Positions 47,081 to 60,310 of a DNA stretch of 64,000 nucleotides are shown here, piece by piece. This DNA comes from CAZUAQ01 sp964618455 (GTDB lineage: Bacteria > Planctomycetota > Phycisphaerae > UBA1845 > PWPN01). The notes beneath the pieces were generated by a model. That model did no database searches and was not told the DNA's origin. It worked only from the letters and a program-made list of their open reading frames with translations. The stretch covers positions 1 through 64,000 of the forward strand of contig CAZUAQ010000018.1 of assembly GCA_964618455.1 (NCBI GenBank), given 5' to 3'. Within the stretch, counting starts at the first letter, position 1, and every line of letters starts with the position of its first letter. The translations under genes were made by a program, and so were the position numbers.

Positions 47081-48460
47081 GTGAGTGAAATCGCGAATGC
47101 CCCCCATCCCAAGGTGCTCAATCGATGGTTTGTCGTCCTTGGGGCGATCCTGATTCAACTCGCCCTCGGAGCCATCTATGCCTGGAGCGTGTTCACGAAG
47201 AAATTGACGGCCGAAGGGGGCGAGTACGTCTTTACCGCCGCGCAGGCAGCCTGGGTGTTTTCGGCCGGGCTGGCGACGTTTGCCCTGGTCATGCTGTTCG
47301 CGGGCCGTTGGCAGGCCAAGATCGGTCCACGACCCGTGGCGGTCGTCGGCGGCCTGACCGTCTGCCTGGGCTACGTGCTGGGGGGCTTCATCGGTGATAC
47401 GTTCATCGAGCAACTCGTCTGCATCGGGATCCTCGGTGGGGCGGGCATCGGACTCGGCTACGTCATCCCCATCGCCGTCTGCGTCAAATGGTTTCCCGAC
47501 AAGAAAGGCATGATTACGGGGCTCGCCGTCGCCGGTTTCGGCTTCGGCGCGACGATCTGGGTGAAGCTGGCAGGCGAGTGGTTCGGAGGCCTGCTGAACA
47601 CGACAAATGTCTTCGGTCTGCCAGGAGTCCAATCGGTCTTCGTGATCTACGGCATCACTTTCGGCATCCTCGTCCTGCTGGGCAGCATCGTCATGGTGAA
47701 TCCTCCCGAAGGCTGGAAACCGGCGGGCTGGAATCCCGAGGCCGCCGGGACCGCCCAAAGCAAACCCACCGGCGGAACGGATTTCCTCACCTCGGAAATG
47801 GCACGAACGTGGCAGTATTGGAGCCTCTTCCTCATGTTCGTCGGTTCCGCCCTTGCCGGGCTCATGGTGATCTATTGTATCCGCCTCTTCGGAACCGACA
47901 GCCTGCTGGCGTCCGGCGCCATCCTGGACGCGGACGAAGCGGGCAAGGTCGCGGGAACCGCCATGGCCTGGCTGGCCATCTTCAACGGGCTCGGCCGCAT
48001 CTTCTGGGGAACGATCTCCGACCGGCTGGGCAGGCAGCTTTCCCTGATCCTCATGTGCTTCGCGCAGGGGATCATGATGCTGATCTTCTACCAGGTGGGT
48101 GGTTCAAAAATGGGATTAATCGTCGGCGCGTCGATCATCGGCTTCAACTTCGGCGGCAACTTCGCCCTTTACGCCGCCGCCACCGCCGACTACTTCGGCA
48201 ACAAGAACGTCGGTCTCAACTATCCCTGGGTTTTCCTGGCCTACGGCTTCGCCGGCATCGCCGGCCCTCAGGTGGCGGGGATCTTCAAGGATCTCGGCGT
48301 CGACCGGGGTGTCGAAGCGTGGTGGCCTGCGTTCGTCATTGCGGGAATCGCATGCCTGGTGGCCGGTGGCATCGGTTTGGTGCTGAAAGCCCCGCAGAAG
48401 CAACCCTCCCCCGTGATGCAGGGCGCTGAGCCCCAAACCGTCACGGTCACGGCGGACTGA
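47081..48460 (+). CDS. OFA-family MFS transporter (oxalate/formate antiporter-like)
   Basis: Inner-membrane carrier of 459 residues with twelve helices. The start block 'NRWFVVLGAILIQLALGAIYAWSVF' type pattern and 'GIGLGYVIPIAVCVKWFPDKKG' are hallmarks of the oxalate/formate antiporter (OFA) family, whose members move small mono- and dicarboxylates. The GTG start has AGGAG 7 nt upstream. Divergent from the gas-sensing two-component pair and preceded by a sigma-54-like promoter, it may import or export an organic acid (pyruvate, acetate, formate or lactate) linked to the nifJ operon. The exact substrate is not shown. Confidence 0.88.
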   Translation: MSEIANAPHPKVLNRWFVVLGAILIQLALGAIYAWSVFTKKLTAEGGEYVFTAAQAAWVFSAGLATFALVMLFAGRWQAKIGPRPVAVVGGLTVCLGYVLGGFIGDTFIEQLVCIGILGGAGIGLGYVIPIAVCVKWFPDKKGMITGLAVAGFGFGATIWVKLAGEWFGGLLNTTNVFGLPGVQSVFVIYGITFGILVLLGSIVMVNPPEGWKPAGWNPEAAGTAQSKPTGGTDFLTSEMARTWQYWSLFLMFVGSALAGLMVIYCIRLFGTDSLLASGAILDADEAGKVAGTAMAWLAIFNGLGRIFWGTISDRLGRQLSLILMCFAQGIMMLIFYQVGGSKMGLIVGASIIGFNFGGNFALYAAATADYFGNKNVGLNYPWVFLAYGFAGIAGPQVAGIFKDLGVDRGVEAWWPAFVIAGIACLVAGGIGLVLKAPQKQPSPVMQGAEPQTVTVTAD

Positions 48461-48473
48461 CGCGACCATCGTG

Positions 48474-48494
48474 CTGGCGAGGAACCCTCGCCAG
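48474..48494. other. Intergenic hairpin without T-run
   Basis: CTGGCGAGG (48474-48482) and CCTCGCCAG (48486-48494) form a perfect 9-bp stem with a 3-nt loop between convergent genes. No T-run follows on either strand, so it may protect 3' ends or assist termination. Confidence 0.45.
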
Positions 48495-48601
48495 GGATAG
48501 CTGAAGATGGGCAGTTCCATCCGGGACTGGGATACGGCCCAACACTTGCAGCCCTAAGAGCGGAAGCGATTCCTGCGAGGTCGGCAGAAAGCGCAAGAGG
48601 T

Positions 48602-49129
48602 TCAGGTACCGAATTTGAGTGGACCGGGCTGGTCCCGGAACTGGGAATGGCAACCGTAACACGTCGACTGAATCTGGAACAGCACGTCGCGCATCTCCTG
48701 CAGTTGGCGATCGCGCGCCGCCGCCTCCAGTTGCGAGGCCTGCCGGTCCAGGATCGTTACGTTGGCCATGAACGCATCGCGATCCGAAGGGGTCATGCTC
48801 TCGGCCGGAACCACCTGCGGCAGCACCCGCGCCGTCTCGGCCAGTTGCCCGGCCAGGTAGGCGGCTTCGCGGTATTCCCGCTCGTGCCCTTCGCGCATGT
48901 CCGCCTCGATCTCCTGGGGCCAGTGCGAAGCGACTGTCGATCCCAGATTGCCCATGACCGCCTTCAGTTGATCGGAATGGATCGCATGACGCTGCGGAAG
49001 CGGGACATCGGCCGGTCGCTTCCCCGTCGCACCGCTCCCGTTCGTGCACGCGATCGTCAATACACCGGCGAGCACCAACCCCACGCACAAACCATAGCTC
49101 GCTACCATACCGATCGACCTGCGTTTCAT
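48602..49129 (-). CDS. Cytochrome c'-like lipoprotein
   Basis: A 175-residue protein with a lipoprotein signal peptide ('VLTIAC') and a mature helical domain that ends in a C-terminal heme site 'CYGCHSQFR'. A single CxxCH close to the C-terminus in a four-helix protein is the cytochrome c' pattern; these bind NO or CO and can buffer nitrosative stress. The start at 49129 has GAGGTG 6 nt upstream. It is convergent with the OFA transporter and divergent from the porin gene. A generic cytochrome role is the alternative. Confidence 0.7.
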   Translation of the reverse strand: MKRRSIGMVASYGLCVGLVLAGVLTIACTNGSGATGKRPADVPLPQRHAIHSDQLKAVMGNLGSTVASHWPQEIEADMREGHEREYREAAYLAGQLAETARVLPQVVPAESMTPSDRDAFMANVTILDRQASQLEAAARDRQLQEMRDVLFQIQSTCYGCHSQFRDQPGPLKFGT

Positions 49130-49382
49130 GATGTCACCTCGTCGACGTCTTTCCAACCGTTGTCATGTCACGTGAGATCGTTCCGCCGACGGACGCCGAA
49201 GCCACGCGCCGGTGCATCGTCGCTTTCTTCCGGCATGGAAAGTCGCGCGCGAGCGGAACAACTCTTACGTTATCCCCATCGACATCCCGAAGCAAGACGA
49301 ACCTTCTCGTCATGTCGAGGGGGCGCAATTGCAGCTACGCGATTCCATACACCCAAGTCGATTACGCCAAGGACATGGAAGA

Positions 49383-50756
49383 ATGAATGCTTACCGCCTG
49401 TACCTATTGTCAACATTGATGCTGTTGTCGCCCTGCCCCCGCCTCGTGGCCCAGCCCTCGGAAGACGCCGAAGCCGGCACCGCAGACGCAAATGTGGAAT
49501 CTCTCGAGGAAACCCTCGACGAGACGGAGGATTCCTCCGAACCCACGGAATCCGGTGAACTCGAGGACACCGAGGAGGCCTTCTTCAATCCCTTCACCGC
49601 CAGGAAAGCGTCCGGCAACTGGTTCGGGCTGCGCGACGACCTGCACGATCACGGGTTCGACCTTCATTACTACTGGAACCACGCGTTCTTCTCGGTGATG
49701 AAAGGCGGTGACCACACCAACACGCTCAAGCCTGCCGCCACGTACGACCTGCTGATGACCCTCGACCTCGAAGCCCTCGGTGTGATGGAAGACGCCGAAG
49801 CCCTCGTCCACGCCCGGCAGCAGTGGGGCAAGGGAATCAACCCCTGGGCCGGCGTCTCCGGCGGATTCCAGATCACGGATGACACCGACAGCGATCGCGG
49901 TATCTACGTCGACCAGCTCTGGTTCCGCAAGCACTTCCTCGATCACAAGCTGTCGCTGCAGCTCGGCTACCTCGACTACCAGACCATCATCGACCGCAAC
50001 GCCTTCGCCAACAGCGAAGACATCCAGTTCACAAACGCCGCGTTCGACAACAACCCGCATCTGCCGACGGCCTCCGCTACCGGCCTCGGCGCCGCCATGT
50101 ACATCCGCCCCAGTGACTGGTACACGCTCATCCTCGGCAGTCTCGATGCCGAGCGCCTTCCACTCTACAAGCCGGGCTTTTCGACCGCGTTTCACGGTGA
50201 GGCGCTTTTCCTTGGTTACATGGAGCACGACTTTCACGTGTCGCTTCCTTCCGAGCGCGGCCCCCTGCAGGGCAACTACCGCCTCGGGCTCGTGTATGAC
50301 CCGATCGAACGCCCGGTCTTCGTCTCCGCCACACAATCGCCGGAGTCGCAGAATGACAACCTCACCTTCTACATGAGCCTGGATCAGATGCTGTACCGCG
50401 AGCGGGAGGAAGACCAACAGGGTCTCGGCGCGTTCTTCCGCTACTCCTACCGCAAGGACCAGGTCTACGCCTTCAACCACTTCTGGTCCACGGGACTCTC
50501 CTACCGGGGGCTCATCCCCACGCGCGACAACGACGTCACCGGTTTCGCCTTCGCTCAGCAGATCGAATCCGACGAATTTCGCGACAAACGTAATCCACAG
50601 GCGGTCGGTGAATCGGTGTTCGAATTCTACTACGCCATCGAGATCTTCCCCTGGCTGGTCCTCACGCCCGACATACAGTACGTCAACAATCCAGGTGGCG
50701 ACGGCGACGTCGGGCACACCATCGCCGGGGGCATCCGCATTCGCGCCGCGTTCTGA
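49383..50756 (+). CDS. OprB-family carbohydrate-selective porin
   Basis: Outer-membrane beta-barrel of 457 residues. A signal peptide ends near 'RLVAQ', followed by a strongly acidic, low-complexity stretch (about residues 25-65, Glu/Asp/Thr/Ser-rich) and then the OprB domain: 'SGNWFGLRDDLHDHGFDLHY', 'GIYVDQLWFRKHF', 'LSLQLGYLDYQTIID' and the terminal 'GHTIAGGIRIRAAF' with a C-terminal Phe as expected for barrel insertion. It allows diffusion of sugars or other small solutes across the outer membrane. It precedes the acetyl-CoA synthetase gene by about 200 bases. The acidic insert after the signal is longer than usual. Confidence 0.85.
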   Translation: MNAYRLYLLSTLMLLSPCPRLVAQPSEDAEAGTADANVESLEETLDETEDSSEPTESGELEDTEEAFFNPFTARKASGNWFGLRDDLHDHGFDLHYYWNHAFFSVMKGGDHTNTLKPAATYDLLMTLDLEALGVMEDAEALVHARQQWGKGINPWAGVSGGFQITDDTDSDRGIYVDQLWFRKHFLDHKLSLQLGYLDYQTIIDRNAFANSEDIQFTNAAFDNNPHLPTASATGLGAAMYIRPSDWYTLILGSLDAERLPLYKPGFSTAFHGEALFLGYMEHDFHVSLPSERGPLQGNYRLGLVYDPIERPVFVSATQSPESQNDNLTFYMSLDQMLYREREEDQQGLGAFFRYSYRKDQVYAFNHFWSTGLSYRGLIPTRDNDVTGFAFAQQIESDEFRDKRNPQAVGESVFEFYYAIEIFPWLVLTPDIQYVNNPGGDGDVGHTIAGGIRIRAAF

Positions 50757-50963
50757 AGTTGTGAGAAGGGAGGTTTTGCCGATAGAATAACGATCTCTTA
50801 CTGTGGTCTGTCGCACGCAGCATCGCGGTTCCGCTTCATCTGTTCCGCTGCGTCGACGTGATAGTTCATAAACAGATTCAGGTTCCTTTTCGTTCATCAT
50901 TCGTGAGCGCCGCACTCGGCGAAGTCTCTCGCGAATCGGTAACGGGTGCAAAGGAGTACATCC

Positions 50964-52943
50964 ATGTCTTCGACTGAAGTATCAGCCTCGTCCGACGTCC
51001 GAACGTTTCCGCCGGCGGCGGAGTTCTCCAAAAACGCGCACATCTCCTCCATCGAACAGTATCGCGAGATGTACGACCGCTCCATCAAGGATCCCGACGG
51101 ATTCTGGAGCGAAGTGGCAGACGGGTTCTACTGGAAAGAAAAATGGAACACCGTCCGCGAGCACGACTTCAAGGGTGACATCTTCATCAAGTGGTTCCTC
51201 GGGGCCAAGACCAACATCACCTACAACTGCCTCGATCGCCATCTCGACACGATGGGCGACAACGTCGCCATCATCTGGGAAGGCAACGAGCCCGGTGAAG
51301 ACGCCAAGCTGACCTACAAGCAGCTTCACGCCGAGGTCTGCAAGTTCGCCAACGTGCTCAAGAGCAAGGGCGTCAAGAAAGGCGACCGCGTCTCGATTTA
51401 CATGCCGATGGTCAAGGAACTCGCGATCGCCATGCTCGGCTGCGCCCGCATCGGCGCGATTCACTCCATCGTCTTCGGCGGCTTCAGCCCCGACTCCCTG
51501 GCCGACCGCATCGTCGACTCGACCTGCAAAGTGCTGATCACCACCGACGGCGTCTACCGCGGCCCCAAGGCGGTCACGCTCAAGTCGAATGCCGATGCCG
51601 CCATGGATCTCTGCAAGAATCAGGGCCACATCGTCGACACCTGCATTGTCACCGAGCGCGTCGGCAAGGATAAACTCCCGATCGAGATGCGTGATGGTCG
51701 CGACTACTGGTGGGACGACCTGATGAAGGACGCCTCAGCCGAATGCGAGCCCGAGTGGATGGATTCGGAAGACCCGCTCTTCATCCTGTACACATCGGGA
51801 TCAACGGGCAAACCCAAGGGCGTGCTCCACACCACCGGCGGGTACATGGTCTACGCCGCCACGACGCACAAGTACGTCTTCGACTACCATCCCGGCGACA
51901 TCTACTGGTGCACCGCCGACATCGGATGGGTCACCGGTCACTCGTACATCGTGTACGGCCCGCTCTGCAACGCCGCCACGACGATCATGTTCGAGGGTGT
52001 GCCGACCTACCCCGACTCCGGCCGCTTCTGGGACGTCGTCGACAAGTACAAGGTCAAGCAATTCTACACCGCCCCCACCGCCATCCGCGCCCTGATGCGC
52101 GATGGCGAGGACCCGGTGAACAAGCGCGACCTCTCCAGCCTGCAAGTGCTTGGAAGCGTCGGCGAGCCGATCAACCCCGAGGCGTGGATGTGGTACCACA
52201 AGAACATTGGCAAGGAACGCTGCCCCATCGTCGACACGTGGTGGCAGACGGAGACCGGCGGCATCCTGATCACGCCGCTGCCCGGTGCGACGACGACCAA
52301 GCCCGGCTCGGCCACGCTGCCGTTCTTCGGCGTCAAGCCCAAACTGCTCACCGCCGAGGGCCAGCCCATCGACGGCCCAGGTCAGGGCGTGCTCTGCCTC
52401 GAAGAACCCTGGCCCGGCATGATGCGCACCGTCTACGGCCAGCATGAGCGCTTCCGGGAGGTCTACTTCTCGACCTATCCGGGCTACTACTTCACCGGCG
52501 ATGGCTGCCGCCGCGACGAGGATGGCTACTACTGGATTACCGGCCGCGTTGATGACGTCATCAATGTCTCGGGCCACCGGATGGGCACGGCGGAGGTCGA
52601 ATCCGCGCTCGTCGCCCACGCCGCCGTGGCCGAAGCGGCGGTCGTCGGCTTCCCGCATCAGATCAAGGGCCAGGGCATTTACGCCTACGTCACCCTGGTG
52701 GCCGGCCGGGAGTACACCGACGAGCTCAAGAAGGAGCTCATTCAGCACGTCCGCAAGGAGATCGGCCCGATCGCCTCACCGGACGTCATCCACTGGGCCC
52801 CGGGCCTGCCGAAGACGCGTTCCGGCAAGATCATGCGGCGGATTCTGCGCAAGATCGCCGAGGGTGAGTCCGACAAGATCGGAGATGTTTCGACCCTGGC
52901 CGATCCGACCGTGGTCGAATCTCTGATCACGTCCAAGGAATAG
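50964..52943 (+). CDS. acs: Acetyl-CoA synthetase (AMP-forming)
   Basis: Activates acetate with ATP and CoA to acetyl-CoA, AMP and diphosphate. The 659 residues are standard length and show 'LYTSGSTGKPKGVLHTTGGY' (P-loop), 'TWWQTETGGILITPLPGATT', 'TGDGCRRDEDGYYWITGRVD' and the C-terminal acetylation-site lysine in 'TRSGKIMRR'. The ATG at 50964 has AAAGGAG about 8 nt upstream; an earlier GTG lies in front of it. A strong terminator follows. With the acetate-producing enzymes at 36-43 kb, it lets the cell take acetate back. The GNAT domain at 34 kb could acetylate its active-site lysine, which is a guess. Confidence 0.93.
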   Translation: MSSTEVSASSDVRTFPPAAEFSKNAHISSIEQYREMYDRSIKDPDGFWSEVADGFYWKEKWNTVREHDFKGDIFIKWFLGAKTNITYNCLDRHLDTMGDNVAIIWEGNEPGEDAKLTYKQLHAEVCKFANVLKSKGVKKGDRVSIYMPMVKELAIAMLGCARIGAIHSIVFGGFSPDSLADRIVDSTCKVLITTDGVYRGPKAVTLKSNADAAMDLCKNQGHIVDTCIVTERVGKDKLPIEMRDGRDYWWDDLMKDASAECEPEWMDSEDPLFILYTSGSTGKPKGVLHTTGGYMVYAATTHKYVFDYHPGDIYWCTADIGWVTGHSYIVYGPLCNAATTIMFEGVPTYPDSGRFWDVVDKYKVKQFYTAPTAIRALMRDGEDPVNKRDLSSLQVLGSVGEPINPEAWMWYHKNIGKERCPIVDTWWQTETGGILITPLPGATTTKPGSATLPFFGVKPKLLTAEGQPIDGPGQGVLCLEEPWPGMMRTVYGQHERFREVYFSTYPGYYFTGDGCRRDEDGYYWITGRVDDVINVSGHRMGTAEVESALVAHAAVAEAAVVGFPHQIKGQGIYAYVTLVAGREYTDELKKELIQHVRKEIGPIASPDVIHWAPGLPKTRSGKIMRRILRKIAEGESDKIGDVSTLADPTVVESLITSKE

Positions 52944-52987
52944 CGCGCGACGGATCTCAACCCCCATATTGTCCATATTAAACGCGC

Positions 52988-53029
52988 GGCCCCGCCTCTC
53001 GAGACACACGAAGGGCGGGGCCTTTCTCT
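52988..53029 (+). terminator. Rho-independent terminator after acs
   Basis: GGCCCCGCC (52988-52996) pairs perfectly with GGCGGGGCC (53014-53022), a 9-bp GC-rich stem with a 17-nt loop, followed by TTTCTCT. Confidence 0.8.
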
Positions 53030-53084
53030 ATGCCTCGAGCGGTGATGGGTTTGTTCAGCGGGGGATTCAGGCGTCCACGAAAAC

Positions 53085-53288
53085 TCAGGCGTTCGTGAGT
53101 TCGCGGTCGCGCTTCGGGGCTTGAAACTCCGCCAGTTGCGGCGGGATGGTACGCGACTCCGTCTCGAGCGACTCGTCGGTCGGCACGAATCCGTTCGCAC
53201 ATTGGCGGCAGCGGTACGGTCTCCCCTTCCGGACCACCGGAATGACATGGGGATGCTCGCAATGCGGGCAATGAATATAAATCGGCAT
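53085..53288 (-). CDS. Small zinc-ribbon protein
   Basis: A 67-residue protein whose N-terminal half is a zinc ribbon: CPHC and CRQC pairs separated by about 17 residues ('IHCPHCEHPHVIP', 'RCRQCANGF'). The C-terminal half is polar and probably disordered. The ATG at 53288 has GAGGAG about 9 nt upstream. Similar short proteins (zinc-ribbon/YIEGIA-type) bind nucleic acid or proteins; the role is unknown. Convergent with acs. Confidence 0.7.
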   Translation of the reverse strand: MPIYIHCPHCEHPHVIPVVRKGRPYRCRQCANGFVPTDESLETESRTIPPQLAEFQAPKRDRELTNA

Positions 53289-53801
53289 GGTCTGAAAACT
53301 CCTCAATTTCACCGATGCCCATCGGGGGGACTCAGCTTCCCCTGACCCCGCGGCGGCCGAGGCCGGCCGCCACCCGTGGGGACGAATCAGCGAAACTCTC
53401 TCTTTCGGTGAGTTGGACACACAACTGCAAGGGAAGTTGCAGGATTTCACCGTACTCCCCACACATTCGCACGTGCGCCCTTAAACCTTTCATTCCACAG
53501 GGCTTATAAGACAGACGCCAGATCGAGCCCAATATTTCAAAGGCTGAATCGCAATTTCATCGGGGTGATCCGGACCTTGCGGCGTGGAATCCTGGCTCAA
53601 GCGGTCCGCTGCTTGACGCCCCTTCGCTGTCGCCCCTGGAAGCCCCCGGCCATAACTCATTACAGTGCAGCGATTTAGGTCAAAGTTCGTGCCATCAGTC
53701 CTGACGTGACGCCGCGCATCGACGAGAGTTTACGATAGAAGCTCCGGCAATCCCAAATGTTCGTCCGGAGGAGCTTTCCTGCTCTGAGATTGGAGAGTCT
53801 G
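53289..53801. other. Intergenic region without recognised genes
   Basis: About 510 bases between the zinc-ribbon gene and the PEP-CTERM gene. I find no supported coding region. An imperfect hairpin (AAGCTCCGG at 53739-53747 with CCGGAGGAGCTT at 53765-53776) lies near the PEP-CTERM end; it has no minus-strand T-run. Confidence 0.5.
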
Positions 53802-54506
53802 TCACGATTTCCGCCGGCTGATCAAGGCAGCCCCGATCATGAGCAGCAGCAGTCCCGTCGCCGGTTCCGGCACGCCCACGACGTCGATGACGAAATCGAC
53901 CTGGGGCACAGACGGGTTGGAGGTGAACGATTCGACGAATAACGGCCCCTGCTCGGCGGCGGAGGGATCGGCAGGATCGAAGCGGCCGGGCTGCAACGTG
54001 TTGATCGCCAGCCAGCTCTGGAAGCCCGGCGCGTGCGTCTCCCCGCGGATGGTTACCCCCTGCGGTGCCTCCTGGGCCAGGATGGCCACGAAAAATGACC
54101 CGTTCACGGTGGTCGCGGGAATGTTGAAGGTGTTCGTGAACGTGTCCGACAGGGAACCGTTGATTGTCTGGATCTGGGCGTCGATCTGTGTCAACAGGTT
54201 CAGGTCGTCCGGCTGACCGTTGTTGTTCACGTCGTCATAGATCAAGACGCTCACCGGCGTTCCGATGGTCCAGCCCGGTCCGAAGGCGGCCTTCACCTCC
54301 GTGAGCACCGGCCCCGAGGCCTCCGCCTGATACGCGTTGGCCCACCAGAGGTCCGCCGCCCGCCCGACGCCGAGGTCGATCGCGTCCGCCGCCTGCGCCC
54401 CCTGCCGAAGCGAATAGGAGTGCGCCGCCCCCACCGGCGCGGCCAGCAGACACGCCAGTCCGAACCCGCACCATCGCCCCATGACGCCCAACTGCTGTGA
54501 ATTCAT
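53802..54506 (-). CDS. PEP-CTERM sorted exoprotein
   Basis: Secreted protein of 234 residues with an N-terminal signal peptide ('FGLACLLAAPVGAAHS') and a C-terminal sorting signal: the 'VPEPATG' motif, a membrane helix 'LLLLMIGAALI' and a basic end 'SRRKS'. Such proteins are processed and anchored by an exosortase and often go to the extracellular matrix. The middle contains a calcium-loop-like 'DDVNNNGQPDDLN' near residue 90 but no domain I can name. GGGAGGAG precedes the ATG by 11 nt. No exosortase gene is in the window. Confidence 0.82.
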   Translation of the reverse strand: MNSQQLGVMGRWCGFGLACLLAAPVGAAHSYSLRQGAQAADAIDLGVGRAADLWWANAYQAEASGPVLTEVKAAFGPGWTIGTPVSVLIYDDVNNNGQPDDLNLLTQIDAQIQTINGSLSDTFTNTFNIPATTVNGSFFVAILAQEAPQGVTIRGETHAPGFQSWLAINTLQPGRFDPADPSAAEQGPLFVESFTSNPSVPQVDFVIDVVGVPEPATGLLLLMIGAALISRRKS

Positions 54507-54659
54507 GAAATGCCCGCTCCTCCCAAACCCGCCCCACGCTCCTGAACTCCAAAGTAGGGCTCGGACCCCACCCAGGTCAACAGAAATCCCGAATTCGTCC
54601 GCATCGACTCATGATGCTCTCCTCGGTGGGGCCTTGTGGTAGAACGCCCCAACCGCCGA

Positions 54660-54665
54660 TAGAAT
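54660..54665 (+). promoter_or_regulatory. Possible -10 box for a leaderless transcript
   Basis: TAGAAT stands 7 nt before the ATG at 54673, with no Shine-Dalgarno sequence, the same layout as at 23284 and 31008. Confidence 0.4.
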
Positions 54666-54672
54666 AGGCAGC

Positions 54673-54993
54673 ATGAACCGAGAGAGCTTTCCATCTCGAG
54701 CGAGCACTCCGCGACGTGTGGCCTCCGCTCCGGCGCTGGCCGCCGCCGTGCATCTGCTTGTGCTGTGCCATCGACTGGGCCGGGTGTCCCGGGAGACCGC
54801 CACCCCCGTAGTCTGCGTGATGGAAACCATTCCCCCCTACCGGGTCCCGGAAACGCCGTCCAGCCACCGGGTCGCCCAACACCCCGTGCATGCCTTTCAT
54901 GCCGGCCTGCTTGAACGGCTGACCGGCGTGGCGGTCGTAATCCTCACCGCGTGGCTGGCCATCATGCAGATCAGCAGCGTCGTGGGCCACTGA
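54673..54993 (+). CDS. Hypothetical small membrane protein upstream of secA
   Basis: A 106-residue frame with a hydrophobic N-terminal third ('ALAAAVHLLVLCHRLG'), a central polar, Pro/His-rich part and one clear C-terminal membrane helix ('VAVVILTAWLAIMQI'). It has no ribosome site, but a TAGAAT box sits 7 nt before the ATG. It ends 123 bases before secA on the same strand. I recognise no family. It could be a real membrane protein or a chance frame in GC-rich DNA; the promoter box and the helix favour the former. Confidence 0.45.
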   Translation: MNRESFPSRASTPRRVASAPALAAAVHLLVLCHRLGRVSRETATPVVCVMETIPPYRVPETPSSHRVAQHPVHAFHAGLLERLTGVAVVILTAWLAIMQISSVVGH

Positions 54994-55116
54994 CGCCGAC
55001 ATCCCGAGAGATCTTTTCCACCACACCGCCTTCACCCCGAATGGTGAGGCCAATCGACCGGGCAGGGTATCACTGAACACAGCAATCTAGACGTCAACGC
55101 TAAAGCGAGCAGAGCC

Positions 55117-59070
<3,954 letters not shown>

Positions 59071-59106
59071 TGGGATTGAAGTCCCCTCGTGCGGAAGGAG
59101 AGACCC

Positions 59107-59319
59107 ATGCCGATCGATGAAGATGCATTCGATTCGCGTCACGAACTGCAGCGCGAAAAGAGCAAGCGGATCAAATCGGGACTGCCCGGCGAGGACGAGG
59201 AACCCCTTCCTCCACCGGTGAAGCCGATCAAATCGGAAGGCGAGGACGTCGGTCGTAACGATCCCTGTCCCTGCGGTTCGGGAAAGAAGTACAAGAAGTG
59301 CTGCGGAAAGAACACGTGA
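59107..59319 (+). CDS. SEC-C motif mini-protein
   Basis: A 70-residue protein whose final 23 residues ('[20 protein letters not shown]') nearly repeat the end of SecA just upstream ('[20 protein letters not shown]'). The SEC-C motif binds zinc and, in SecA, contacts SecB and ribosomes. The N-terminal 45 residues are charged, probably unstructured. The ATG at 59107 has GGAAGGAGA upstream. Its GTGA overlap with the next gene links it to the LAB_N protein. It could compete with, or stand in for, the SecA tail; it could also be a leftover duplication. Confidence 0.82.
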   Translation: [70 protein letters not shown]

Positions 59320-59759
59320 ACCTGACTTTGTTTCGTTACCTGCGTCCCGTCATTGCCGCCGGCTTGATCGCCCTTCTGGCCTCCCCGGCCCAGGCGGTCG
59401 CCCCGACGCGGGTGGAAGCCGCCGACTGGTTCGCCAAGATCCTCAGCCAGTTGACCGATCCGCTCTTCTGGTTCGGCATGGTGGCGCAGTTCCTCTTCTT
59501 CATGCGCTTCATCTGGCAGTGGATGGTCAGCGAGAAGCGCCAGCGAAGCACCGTGCCGATCATCTTCTGGTACTTTTCACTGGCCGGCGGCACGGCCATG
59601 TTCATCTACGGCTGTCTGCGCGTGGACCTGGTCATCATGCTCGGGCAGTCCCTGGCTATCGTCATCTACTCGCGGAACCTCATGCTGATCTACAAGCGAA
59701 GCAAGCGTATGCGACAGGCCGGCTTCCCGGTGGTGGAAGTGGGATCCGAAGTGGACTGA
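59316..59759 (+). CDS. LAB_N-domain membrane protein
   Basis: A 147-residue inner-membrane protein. A GTG at 59316 (overlapping the stop of the previous gene as GTGA, with GGAAAG upstream) is the likely start, giving a signal-like N-terminus ('PVIAAGLIALLASPAQA'). It continues into the lipid A biosynthesis N-terminal (LAB_N) domain: 'WFGMVAQFLFFMRFIWQWMV', 'VPIIFWYFSLAGG' and 'GQSLAIVIYSRNLMLI', with three membrane helices. In other bacteria this domain occurs alone or fused to glycosyltransferases. Its own activity is not known. Confidence 0.85.
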   Translation: MNLTLFRYLRPVIAAGLIALLASPAQAVAPTRVEAADWFAKILSQLTDPLFWFGMVAQFLFFMRFIWQWMVSEKRQRSTVPIIFWYFSLAGGTAMFIYGCLRVDLVIMLGQSLAIVIYSRNLMLIYKRSKRMRQAGFPVVEVGSEVD

Positions 59760-59878
59760 GCCGGTGCCTCCTCTCGAAAACTGCCCGCCGGTTGGAAGGC
59801 GCACCTGGGCAGGCTTACCATCATTTATGGATTTCGTGGAAGAGCCGATGATCCGCCTATAATAAGGGGCGTGGACGC

Positions 59879-60310
59879 GTGGAATCGGGCATCGTGGCGC
59901 AGACCGGTGAGTCGCTCTGGAGGTTGTGGCTGTACTCCGGGATCCTGCTGGTCGCAATCATCGTCCTGGGCTCGGCGGTCATGTTGTACCGCCGTAAGTT
60001 CCTGTCGGACAACGACTCAGGCACGTCACGCGACCCCTGGAGCCTGGACGATCTCCATGAGCTCCGCAGCCAGGGCAAGATCACGGATGACGAGTTCCGG
60101 GCCATGCGATCGGCCATCATCCGGGCTTACACGGGTGAAACGGCGGACCACGAGGGCCAGTTGCCCGAGGTTTCCTCGTCCCTGCTGCCTCCGGAGGAAG
60201 GGGGCTCGGATCCGGATGCAACGGAAGAGACGGGCGATCAGTGGGACTGGGTGGCGGAAAACGACCCCCGCGAATCTAAGAATTTCCGGAGATTCGAGCG
60301 GAACGGATAG
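59879..60310 (+). CDS. Membrane-anchored SHOCT-like protein
   Basis: A 143-residue protein with one N-terminal membrane helix ('LYSGILLVAIIVLGSAVML'), a SHOCT-like short helical unit ('LDDLHELRSQGKITDDEF') and an acidic, probably disordered tail. The GTG start is inferred; TATAAT lies at 59858-59863, so the transcript leader would be only a few bases. Function unknown. Confidence 0.6.
   Translation: MESGIVAQTGESLWRLWLYSGILLVAIIVLGSAVMLYRRKFLSDNDSGTSRDPWSLDDLHELRSQGKITDDEFRAMRSAIIRAYTGETADHEGQLPEVSSSLLPPEEGGSDPDATEETGDQWDWVAENDPRESKNFRRFERNG

Noticed and set aside
49320..49334. Sigma-54-like site upstream of the oprB gene
   Set aside because: GG-N10-GC spacing and a TTGCA -12 part are present, but the -24 part has four mismatches (GGGGC in place of GGCAC).
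54673..54993. SecM-like secretion monitor before secA
   Set aside because: No FxxxxWIxxxxGIRAGP-type arrest sequence and no clear stem-loop masking a secA ribosome site, so position is the only support.
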